A stretch of 64,000 bases of DNA, taken from positions 256,001-320,000 of the forward strand of contig BRXU01000044.1 in NCBI GenBank assembly GCA_030267565.1. The letters are read 5' to 3'. The position numbers were made by a program, and so were the translations under genes. The notes under the pieces are model-generated. The model saw nothing but the letters and a program-made list of their open reading frames with translations. It had not been told where the DNA came from and made no database searches. This stretch comes from Pleodorina starrii. Taxonomy: Eukaryota; Chlorophyta; Chlorophyceae; Chlamydomonadales; Volvocaceae. Position 1 is the first letter of the stretch, and every line of letters begins with the position of its first letter. Shown here in pieces: positions 26,448 to 36,900 of the stretch.

Positions 26448-27249
26448 TCAACGTACGGCGGCACCAGGACCGCCGCGGTCTGTCGCACGGGTGACAGCCC
26501 ATCGCATGAGCATCGGAATGCACTGTCTCGTCGTATACCGCACGATGGCAGCCAAAAAAACGATGGCTGCTGCCGTCAGCGCGGAACCTCCGAATGCACT
26601 ACGGCGGCGAAAGCTCCTGTCCCCCGGGGCGGAGCTCTTGAGCCGGACGATCAGGTGCGCGTCAGGCACGCCCCCGAACGACACTCCACAAGCAGCATCT
26701 ATAGCACTGTCACAGGGGCCATGAAGCAGGTCGTCGCTGCCACGAACCAGCTGAATCACACTTGGCTCCGTCTTGCACTGCACGTTGCAGCCGAGGGCGA
26801 AAGTCGCGATGACGGCGCCCTCTGGAAACTGGCCACCAGGAGGTGTCGCCGGCCATGAAAGCCGCACCACGTTCGAACCCACGAAGAGGAGCACTGGGTC
26901 CTGCTGCATCGTCAGTGGATCATGAAGAGTTTGCATGTGGCAGAGGGCGGTCTCGCACTCAGAGCTGGCCACCCATATCTCCAGCGCGAGGACAGCACCG
27001 CTGCTGCCTGCGAAGGCAAGGATAAACGCCAATATATACTTCATGCTTCACGGACGCAAGCCTCAATTGCCAGATGCAAACTTTTCGAGTGCTCTTGCCA
27101 GTGCCGTCGACTGTGGTATGAGCTGCGACAAACGCACCGTTAGGAAGCGCCAAGCTTATCGTTGACATATTTTTAGTCTGCTGCGCCAAGGTTCCATGGT
27201 TCACGGAAGAGGCCAATATCCAGGCCAGGCAAAAGAGTCGAGCATTTAA
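26448..27249 (-). CDS. Small secretory-pathway membrane protein, unknown
   Basis: Preferred model: exons 27249-27138 and 27007-26448 (donor AACG|GTGCGT, acceptor TTCGCAG|GC, matched phase 1), 223 residues, starting MLNARLFCLAWILASS, a signal peptide ending near GTLAQQ. Alternative: an intronless 198-residue form from the ATG at 27044, MKYILAFILAFAGSSGAVLA, which is also a good signal peptide; that ATG lies inside the intron of the first model, so alternative starts or splicing are possible. Both share an extracytoplasmic domain with six or more Cys (SSECETALCHMQ, LGCNVQCKTE, HGPCDSAIDAACGV), suggesting disulfides, and a C-terminal transmembrane helix (ALTAAAIVFLAAIV) with a short basic tail (RYTTRQ). 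The Cys pattern was not matched to a family. Base composition is less GC-rich than in neighbours. Confidence 0.6.
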
Positions 27250-28733
27250 CATCGCGTGCCTCAAAACCTGCGGCATTCGTTTGCGCTCCTCGTTCACCAT
27301 GTTTTGTCCACGTAGTTTAGGAATGATGATAAAGTGACCATAATGTAAGCTGGGCAACATTGCTGTACGTTACATTCGCATTGCATGGCTGCACACCTGC
27401 TACAAGACCCACGGGTCCACCGCCAGACACGCTCCTTGCATCAGCAGCACCTTCCAATAGTCAAAAGCGTGCTGCAACAACAAAGCGTGCGTCACAACAA
27501 AGCGTCCATCCATGCATTATGGCAAGTTGTATGGGACACCCGCCTATTCTCGCAAAAACAAGAACTCTTCCGTATCCTCCCCGAAAAAAGATTTCTGTGG
27601 CTAGGTTGTGGCCCTGCGTCCGGCCAACCAGCATTAAGCTTTAGCCGATCCCAATTCCGGTACCAACCAGGGTACCCCTGTAAGCCATCTACCATTCAAC
27701 ATTGCAAAGCGTCGTACCAGCGGAAGCCCGAAGACACAACCGATCACGGGCGGCTCATGAATTCGGCACGGGCAGCGAAAAACGCGAAACTCCTCCACCG
27801 CGACCGGACAAAGGCTGCGGGGTGCCCGCAAGGTGGACAAAGCCTCCACCCACATACCCTGACACCCAGTTGCACGGTTCCTCAGTCCCCACATGCTGCA
27901 TATAGTGTTTTCCGCCTGCCTCGGTGTCGCACAACATCCAGCTTACCAAGCTGCGAAGCCTCACCGATAGCGGTCACTCTCCTGTTTGCTCGTTGGATAC
28001 AGCGTTAATAACGTCACATGGCGAGCAAACGACAACGATAAGTAAGAATGTGGCCCGGACGGGCATTTGCGAATGCGCTGGCCCTAATCAAAAAGCAAAC
28101 AGCCGGGATTGGACTGCGGTCATGTATGGACCACTCCGACCAGTAGCCAACTGTACCGCCGGGGTTGCGCACTACCGGTATTCACGTACAATAAGCCGTC
28201 GAAACCCATGTCGAGAGAACGGACAGGCACCGAAAATCAGGCGCCGCTGCGTGAGAAAATAAACGCTGCAACGCACAGGGAGAAATTACAGTCGTCGCCA
28301 AATGAACTCCTAGCTGTGGTTTCGCAAGATACGTGGCCTCCGTAGCCAGCCATTCAAATACAGAAGCTGACAGGTGTACCCGTAAGTTGCTGGCCGCACG
28401 GCTGTCTAGCCCGCCGCCCCGTGAAGTCGATCCCACAGACGAATGGCAACTGCCCAGCAACAGAAAGACGACCCTCGAAACACAGATCTTGAGCGGCACT
28501 TGGGGCGTAGCGCCAAGCCTGCACACATCCAGCTGGGCGTGACACCCGTTGCCGCAGCTACTACGAACGACACACGAACGGATGAGGGTTCCCACTACGA
28601 TCACGCACACCTGACCAGGAACAAAATGTATGAAGCTGGCAGAAGTAACTGTAACTCAAAGGCAAGGGTGAAATGAAAAAAGCTGAAGCGCCGACAGTAG
28701 CAAGCCGAGAGAGCTCAAAAGGGAAAAAACGCT
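27250..28733. other. 3' UTR of RING gene and promoter of membrane gene
   Basis: 1.48 kb of lower-GC sequence between two tandem minus-strand genes. Minus-strand TGTAA signals lie at 28286-28290 and 27370-27374. Open frames here (for example plus 27385-28008) have no recognisable product. Confidence 0.5.
28286..28290 (-). terminator. Candidate TGTAA polyadenylation signal, RING gene
   Basis: TTACA on the plus strand reads TGTAA on the minus strand, about 445 bp after the RING gene stop codon. The copy at 27370-27374 would give a longer 3' UTR. Confidence 0.4.
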
Positions 28734-31700
28734 TTACGCCCGACGGGGCCTGCGCAGCCCCGAAACCACACGCTGGCTGGAACGCCGAGCCGGCGCAGTG
28801 GCCGCTCCCTGGACCGCGGCGCTGCGCGATGCACCTAAGCTTGGTGCCAAACCCGGCACCAGCTCCTCCTCCTCGCTATCCGAAAGAAGCTCAATGGGGC
28901 AGCCACGATCGCCGGCCTGCAGCCCGCGTCCCACCGGAGCCGCCGCCGCCGCGATCTGAGAAGCGAGCGCCGCCTGCGACTGCGCCGTGCCCTGCACCAG
29001 CCGCGCCTCCGCCAGGGCGCCGCGAGCCGCCGCCCCGCCAGCCCGGTCAGCCGCGCCCAACATCCGCCGCGCAGGTGGCGAGCCTTCCGCCTCCTCCTCC
29101 AGCAAGTCCTCCTCCGCCCCACCGCTGCTACCAGCTGCCGCCAATGCCCACCGGGGCGACAGTCCGACCCCGCTGCCAGCGCCATCGGAGCCGCCGTCCG
29201 CTGCCGCCGCGGCCTGCTCCGCCAGAGTCTCCTCCAGCATGGTGCGATCGAAAAAGGGAGATGAGAAGAACGTGTCGGCGCCGGCCGGGTCCTCGCCATC
29301 GTAGTTGGACGCCAGGTCGGAGTCCATGATGAGACCTGGCGAAGGACCACTGAAAGCTAAGCCGGTGGCAGGTAGAGGCGACCACTGGCCGCTCGTCCGG
29401 GCTGCCCCTGTTTCCGTGAGGGAGGTTTGGTGCTGCGCGGATGGCACAGTGTCCTCACGTGCAGCGGCGGCGAGCGGCTGCAGGCGAAGCCGAGGCAGGC
29501 CGGGCGGGGAGAGCGAGTCAGCGATGCGCAACGGCTCCATGGCGCGAGCGAGCTGGTCATCCAGCTGGCTCCAGGTCGGGGAGGAAGAGATGGATTCAGC
29601 GGCGGCGCCCCTGCTCGCACGCGGCGGTGATGGCGACGTTGGCACGTCCAGCGATCCCAGGCTGACCTCGCTCGCGTCGTCGTCATCGTCGTCCACGCAC
29701 AGCAGAGACTGCAGCCGCCGTGACGGCAACGCCGCGGGCTCTGCCCGGCGGAAGCTGAAAGCCGCGGCCGCGGCGGCGCGCGCCGCTGTGGACGAGTCCC
29801 TACAGCACCCAGGGCAGCGCACGGCCGCACTCGTCAGTTGAGGTCCAACAACACAAGGGCCAGCAGTGCGGAAGTAGAAGCAAACATACGATGCACACAG
29901 TTGCAAGCCGGTGCATCCTGCAGCACCACAACACAAGTTCTACGGCGGAAAACCTACCGAGTTGCACCACCGGGTTCTGCAGCGCCGTCGGCGCGAAGCG
30001 GGTCCCGCTCCTTACGCGTGCTGCATCCCGGCCCACCGCCATGGACCCGTGGCGGCGGGAGGCCGTCGGAGGAGCCCGCGCCATCACCGCCCCTGCCGTG
30101 CGGCGGAAGCAGGCCCCGCTCCGGCTCGCTGACCTCCAGCTCCGAAGCTTCGTCCAGCGCCCGCGCGCTCCAACTGCTGCCAAGGCTGCTGTCCAGGGTC
30201 GTAATGCTGCCACCGAACACACGCGAGCCACCGAAACTGCCGCCGCTGCTGCCCTGGGATGTGGACGAAGCCCCCCGCGGCATTGCTGCATACGCATCGG
30301 GGCCGGTCTCTTGATCCCGATTGCGGCTGGACGCGGCGCGGGCATCCGATGGGCCGTGCGAGAGCGTGCGGGCATTCAGCAGGGCGCGCTGCGAGGCAGT
30401 GAAGTTGGCGACTCCGCCACTCGCCCCCGTCGGGCCTGCCGCAGCCGTCGCGGTCGCCGCAGCCGCCGCCTGCGTCGCGGCAGCTGGACGCGGAAGCCGC
30501 AGGAACGGGTTACCCTGGCTGCGGCCGCTGCTGGAAACCTGCAATGCGTTCGGACCGCTTGCTGCAGAGGATCCGACGGTGGCAAAGCTTTCCGTTGCGC
30601 GTGACGGCGCGCACGGCGGCGCCTGGTGCGGTTGAATCCCGTGGATTCCGGCCGCCGCCGCATTGCGCTGCGGCGGCCCTGACAGGAGCTCCATCAGGCG
30701 CGACGAGGACGCCGGCAGCGCCGCGTGGGGCGGCGCCGCGCTCGCCCTCGGAACACCGGCAACCGGGCGACCCGCCGCTGGCGCAGGGCCTGCGTCGTTC
30801 ATGGATGCTGCAAGCAGCGAGCGCTCACTGCCCTCCCAGCGCTCCGCGCTGCGGGAGCGCCGCCGCTCACGCCGCCCTGCGGCCGTCGCTGCTCCGTCGT
30901 GACCCGGCCGCACCCCAAGCTCCGCCAGGGAGAACACAGTGGGCCGCTGCCCAGACGCCTGCTGCTGGCCGGGCGGGGCCCCCGGGTTTGACTGCCCGGC
31001 GCTGGGCGCTGGTGCCGAGCGCTGGGACCTGGGGCCGGACAGGCTTCGGCCGGGGACGTTCACCAGGCCCGTGCTGCCTGGCGCCACGGCGTGCGTTGAC
31101 GCGGCGTTGGCGCGGGAGGAAGGCTGGCCCGAAAAGAACGATGCCGCCGCAATTGACCTGTGCCAAGCATGTAACATCGGAGGTTTGGTGAGCCGACCTG
31201 ACGAGAACAAGGGCGATATAGTGGAATGCGAGGGACTTGCGCGCACGCCTTGGGGCAGCATGGTTACCTACCTGGGCGGTCGAAATGGGACGGCGACGTG
31301 GCTGTTGCCGTGTGCTGCCGCGGCTCCCTGGCCAACAGCCGGCCTGTTGACTCGCTGCCCGCCGGCTGGCTGCTGTTGCTCGGCCGGTGGCGGTGGCGTC
31401 AGGGGCTTAGCGCCGGCTTCCGCGGGGAAGAGGTGCTGAATTGTGATCCAGAGGCTGGTGTTGATGTTCAGGGCATAACCTGGCAATGAAAGAGGGTCGT
31501 GCATGGGTTGCAAGCTTTCGGCAATCACTGGCTCTACTTTCTCTGCTGCTTACTCGCGGGAAGGTCGGCACGGCACTTGGGACACTTTGGGCGGGTGATC
31601 TCCAAGCTACGACGAAGGCAGCTACGGCAGTAGTTGTGGCCTGTCGAGGTGGGATCATAGTCAGCCGGTAAAAAAACAGAAAATAAAGGTCAGGAGTATT

Positions 31701-32183
31701 TGCCGAAATAGTCCCCGCATGTGCTGGGCAACGGGACCGGAAACGGTTGTGACGACAGCCGAACAGCTGCCACGGTTCTGAAACGGGGGCGACGGCTCCG
31801 AGCAAGAATTTACCGCATGGCGTCGTGACCGGCCGAGCACAGATGTCGAGGCAGACCTGGGTTGGGACGAAGACCATTGGTGGTTTTCAGGATTAACCGC
31901 TCGTCACCGTTTCGGGGCGCCGGAGAGCGCGTGCCCCTCCCACCGAAACGAAACCCACCGCGCAAGTGAGCTCCTCGCGCAGCTGGTTAAAGCACGTCAA
32001 TCTGCATCGGGCATGGCATTTTATCAAGGCTCCCAATTCGATTCTCGGCACTTGGGCATGCGCGATGCCTCCCCCGATAGCATTACTTACTTGCTTGGCG
32101 TTATCTCTGTGCATCCACTGTTTTCTTTGTCCGCCGCTTGTCGCGATTGCGACGGTTGTCTGCTGATAAATGCCCCTGTCCAT
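28734..32183 (-). CDS. RING-type E3 ubiquitin ligase with SIM-like motif
   Basis: Seven exons: 32183-32091, 31982-31959 (24 nt), 31856-31814 (43 nt), 31640-31554, 31479-31272, 31157-29958, 29799-28734; 906 residues with matching phases. Splicing the two tiny exons assembles a complete C3HC4 RING: LREELTCAVCLDICARP, TTPCGHNYCRSC, PKCPKCRADLP, with ligands Cys38, Cys41, Cys53, His55, Cys58, Cys61, Cys73 and Cys76. It is followed by NINTSLWITIQHLFP, a helix typical after plant RINGs of this type. The rest is Ser/Ala/Pro-rich and disordered. Near residue 854, PIELLSDSEEEEL is a hydrophobic core followed by acidic and Ser residues, the form of a SUMO-interacting motif; LLCVDDDDDD near residue 585 is a second, weaker one. 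Expected role: transfers ubiquitin from an E2 to substrates; SUMO targeting is inferred. The start ATG at 32183 is not preceded by an in-frame stop nearby, so an upstream exon is possible. Confidence 0.85.
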
Positions 32184-33904
32184 GTCAGAACCTTTACACG
32201 CAGGCGAGTTTCTTGCGCCAGCAGTTACCCTCACCTGCCCCAAGGTATCGTCCCCCCTTGCCTCCAACTTGCAGACTGTGCCTGTCCATCAGTGCCTATT
32301 TCAAGGCCGTGCTGCAAGACCTCCGCAAGATGGTCAACGGAGGCACCTGCCAGGCATCATAAAAGTAGCATTTCAATTTAGGCTGAAATTCAAACTGAGA
32401 TATGTAACATTGATTTTAGGTGCAACGCGGCACGTACTTGCATCGTTGCCGGACGGCTCTGCCTCGGGACCGGGCATGGCTACGTTAAGGTTTAAACAAA
32501 TTGTATTATTGAATTATGACAACCGCATCTGTTATTCGCTGTCGTGTCGTCAAAGGTAAGAAGCCTGCCCCTGAAAGACCCAGGCGGCTTGTCTGTTATT
32601 GATACGTTGTCGTACAATCCATCCGAAGTGCTTACTACTTGAGATGTTCCCTATTGCATCTGATATTGGCCTACCCGAAGCAACACTATCGGGCCATTGG
32701 GGTCGGGGAAGCGACAGGGCGTCTGTCGCCCAGCACTGTGGTTCGCTATTTTGGAGAGCATACTCAGCCATCTACGTTGCTTATTTGGAGGATCCGAAAA
32801 ACATAGTGGAAGCTCAGCTGCCTTGGCCAATTGTGCAACCGTTCCAGGCGTTACTCTGGCTGGTCCTTGCTTCTTTGCTGCTCTCGAACTTGAAGAATGC
32901 AGCTATCAAGGCCATTACCTTCGAAGACGCCTTTGCAGCCGAAGGTGGGATCAGCAAAGATTCCGCGCAAGCTTGCAGACGAAGCTTGGGTCGGGACCCA
33001 CGGTTGATGTATCTGCCGGGCTGGTTGTGCACTGGGCAGTAACATTCCTATGCTCGGTACATTATTCGTGTTTGCTGCAGGCTGTTCCGTCTCGCCATGG
33101 CAAGGCAGGATTGAGCTTTCCCCGTGGTGAGGCCTTCGCTGTTCCATCGCCCTTGGCCGGTTCTCGTGCCGGTCGTGCCATCTCACACAGCTATCGGCGC
33201 GTCATGCTCTGGTGTGTGGCCGGAGCAGCCGGGGGCTGTGTACCTGCCAACAGCTTCCCAATACGAGGGAACGCGGTCGTACGCCTGCTCGGATACCCCA
33301 TCTGTGTCCCCACTCCCGAGTAGCTGCGCTTTGCGCGGGTCTTCAATACTGTATCGACTGCCGGGCGCCGTGCTGGGCGCCGGATCCTTGGGGCCGAGGC
33401 CACAAGGCGTTCCATGCCTGGTTCGTCCCCGCACGCAGCCTTTTCGGCAGGGCAGCTGCGCCGGCAACACGCCTAGGAACCAGCCTCTCCCCTCCATTCC
33501 CCGTCCATCTTCCCTTCCTAGGGCCGCGGCACCGCCAGCGCGCGCCACGGGCGGAAGTAGATTTCTCATGTGTACTTCTCGTGTGTATGTATCGTGTGTA
33601 TTTCTCGTGTGCGGCCATAAAAATCTTACGACTTCCCCATCATTGAACGCCATGGACATAGGAGATTACATCCTCGCTCGGCCTCACCTGCGCCGGCACG
33701 GTCAGGGGACCGTACAGGGGCCCACACGCACCTTTCGCCGGCCAAACTCTTCCCTCCGTCCCCCCGCGCGCTGCTTGCCGCTTTGTGACAACCCGCCAGC
33801 TCTGAGCCGCTTTCCTAGCGGCATAGACCCCGCCGTCCGCCGACCCCTTTCCTGCGCTCCCCCATCCCGCGCGTCGCCCTGTTGACTCCTCCGCCCGCCC
33901 GCAG
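32184..33904. other. Divergent promoter region and unresolved first exon(s) of rhodanese gene
   Basis: 1.7 kb between the RING start and the first firm exon of the plus-strand rhodanese gene. That exon begins at an acceptor (33904) in phase 1, so at least one upstream exon with the start codon and transit peptide must lie here. A candidate is the ATG at 33652 (MDIGDYILARPHLRRHG) with a donor CACG|GTCAGG in phase 1, but it is weak. A 130-codon plus-strand open frame starting with ATG at 32644 includes a hydrophobic stretch (ALLWLVLASLLLSNL) and remains unassigned. Confidence 0.5.
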
Positions 33905-36900
33905 GCGCCGTCCAGCCTCAGGCGGCCGCTGGCGGCCCCTCACTGGTCCCGCTGTACCAGCTGGCTGATGCGGAGGTGGCGGCCCCGCTGGTACTGGGTG
34001 TGGTGGCGGACGCACCCCCGCCCGCGGCGCTGGAGGCCGGTACGTGCCTGGGGCAGGGGCGCTGATGCACTGTGCGCCGCCAACTCGCGACGTCGTACGC
34101 TCACACGGCGACAAACACACACCCAAACACACGTATGCGTGGGCCCCGCACGGGAGCGCCCCGGGCCCATCCAGCCCCAGTATTTCCTGTTCTTGGCCCC
34201 TGTGTCGCGCGCCTTTTCCTGTGGGATGGAGGGTGCTCATAATCGCGGCCTCTTTGCGCCTCCGGCCCCACGCGCTGCGCCTTGGGGACGGACCTGTCGT
34301 TTGGGTCAAAACCCGCGCAAAGCCGGCTTGCCGCGAACTGCGGTCGGGTCGCTCGCTGCGTTGGTGCCGAGCGGGACAGTTTAGGGACTGCGGAGCTGAT
34401 GGGGTGGAGGGAAATCATATGCACACTGCGCCAGGGCGCGCGGGGCCCATGAGAGGACCCTAAGAAGGGGCCCAACAGAGGACCCTAGCAAGCGAACAGG
34501 CGGGCGGGCGTGGTCGCGCTCCTCGACCTGTTAGAGCAGTCGTCGGCGCTGGATAGGCAGCGGAGCAGTGCCGCCCGCCGGCTGCGGCTTGGTGTGGCCG
34601 CTCACGGTGCGCGTTCGCCATCTGCGCTTTGGCAAGGCAGTGGAAATGGAGAGGCCCTGATCTGTCCTGCCCTGACCTCACCTGACCCGGGGGAATGTGG
34701 GATGCTGTCTGGATTGCTCACCTGACGCCGCTGAAAGGTCAACCGCGGCGGTTGGTGTGGCCGCAAGCATGCGTGCTGCAAGCGGTGCATCCTCTCACGA
34801 GGGTTCTTTTCGCCGGCACAACAATCGAGCAGCCCGCTCCCGTCCATTCCCCATAACTGCCACACGGGAGATTCTTCTGCTGCCTCGCCGGCAGCCCCCG
34901 ATCCCAATGAGCCAACGAACACATGGCATGGCATCGTTCTCCGCCCTCCCCGACACGGGCGCCATCCCTTCCTCGCCTCCTTTCCGCAGCTGCTGCCGCT
35001 ACTGAGGCCCTCTCAGCCTCGGCGGCCGCTGCGCCGGAGCCGGAGGCCGCCCCCAGCGCCGTGGCGGCGGCGGTGGAGGCGGTGACGGAGACGGTCAGCG
35101 AGGCAACGAGCGCTGCCGTCAGCGTCGCCGCCGATGCCTTCAGCGCCGCCGCCGACGCCGTCAGCGCCGCGGCGGACGCCGTCACTGACGCCGCCGATGC
35201 TGCGGCCGACGCCGTCACCGGCGCCGCCGACGCTGCGGCGGAGGCGGTCAGCTCGACCGCCGCCGCCGCCTCGGAGGCCGTCGGCGCTGCCGTCACAGCG
35301 GCGACCTCGGTCCCGGAGCCGGCGAAGCAGAGTCTGAGCCTCGCGGCGCAGCGCTATGCCGAGATGACCAGCAAGGCGCCAAAGGCGGCACCCAGCGGCG
35401 GCGGCGGCAGCGCCGGCTTCCAGGCCCCGTCCTTCTCCCTGCCCGACCTCAGCGGCGTGCAGCTGCCCAAGCTCTCCGCCCCAGACCTATCGAAGCTGTC
35501 CGCCCCGGACCTGTCGAAGCTCTCGGTTCCGGAGCTGCCCAAGCTGCCCGCCGGCGGCGAGGGCGGCGCGGCCGTACAGATGCCGAAGATTGATTTCAGC
35601 AAGCTGGAGCTGCCGGCGGCGCCGTCATTCGAGGTGCCCGATGTCGCTGGCGGCGCCGGCGCCGCCGCCTCGGACGTGTCCGCCGCCGCCGCGGCGGCGG
35701 CCGCCAGCGTTGGCGCGGCCGCCTCCGGCGCGCTGTCTGGCGTCACCGCCGCCGTCGGTGGCGCGGCGAGCAGCGTCACTGCCGCCGTCGGCGGCGCGGC
35801 GAGCACCGTCACCGCTGCCGTCGGTAGCGCGGCGAGCAGCGCCGCTGCCACCGTCAACGAAGCGACAGGCGGCCTGTTGGACGAGCTGGATCGGGAGCTG
35901 GGCGGTGTACGGAGTGCCGTACAGTCCGCCACGGCATCCGTCGAGGCCGCCGTTGGCGGCACGGTCAGCTCAGTGGAGGCGTCGGTGGGCGGCGCGGCGG
36001 CGCAGGTGTACGACTCCCTGCCGCCGCAGGCGCAAGTAAGTGGGGCATGTAGGCGGCTGGGGCCTGGGGTCGGAGGGTCTTGGGGGCGCCCGCTCGTAGC
36101 GGCACGGTGTTGGGGCTGCGGAACCGTTACAACGTTGCAGCGGGGGTTGGGGCTCTCGGAGTTGGGCAGTGATGCGGGTTGCAGCCGGGTTGGTCTGCGG
36201 TTTCGCGGCACTCACTCGGGGAGCTCACCGGGGCCCGCGGGCGCACTGAATCGCAGCGGCAGCATCTTTCAACCAGCGCCAGCTGCAGCTGCACCTGAGG
36301 CTCCCGGAACCATTGACGCGCTCCACATGCCACATGCGCGCTTTGCCAAACAACGTCCCAAGAGCATGTACCATTCGGCTGCCGCGCAGGCGCGGAATGC
36401 GCCCGGCTTGGGACCTTCCCTCCCCCGGCCCGTATTTGTACCTCTCGCCGCCCCTCGCCCCAAACCCTCGGCCCCTCCCCTCCCATCCGTCATTCCCCCC
36501 GTCGCCCCCTTTCCCACCTGCTACCCCTCCTGGTCCTCCCCAGGTGATCGCCAAGGACCTGGGCGATGTGGCCTACGCCTTCATCTCCCACCCCGCATCC
36601 AGCCTGGTGCTGGCGGGGCTGGTGGGGCTGCCGCTGGGGGCCAAGGCCTACCTGGACAGGTGGGACGCCCGGGGGGGGGGGTTTCAGGGAGTGATATGCT
36701 CCTTGATAAGCCCGGGGGGGGCGGGAGGATGGAGTATGAAGGATGAAGAGGCAAGCTGACGGAGGGGCGGGGAGGGGAAGGTGGCAGGGATACGGAGAGC
36801 GGGAGCGGCAGGACGTGGAGGGCGTGTGATGCCCCTACTTGGGCCATGAAAGCGGGCTGCGGAGGCGGGCTGAGGTGGGTGCTCTTGAGGCGGTTGGACC

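Noticed and set aside
33652..33885. First exon of the rhodanese gene starting MDIGDYILARPH
   Set aside because: Phase can be matched by a donor at CACG|GTCAGG, but the peptide is short and not clearly a chloroplast transit sequence, so it was left unresolved rather than called.
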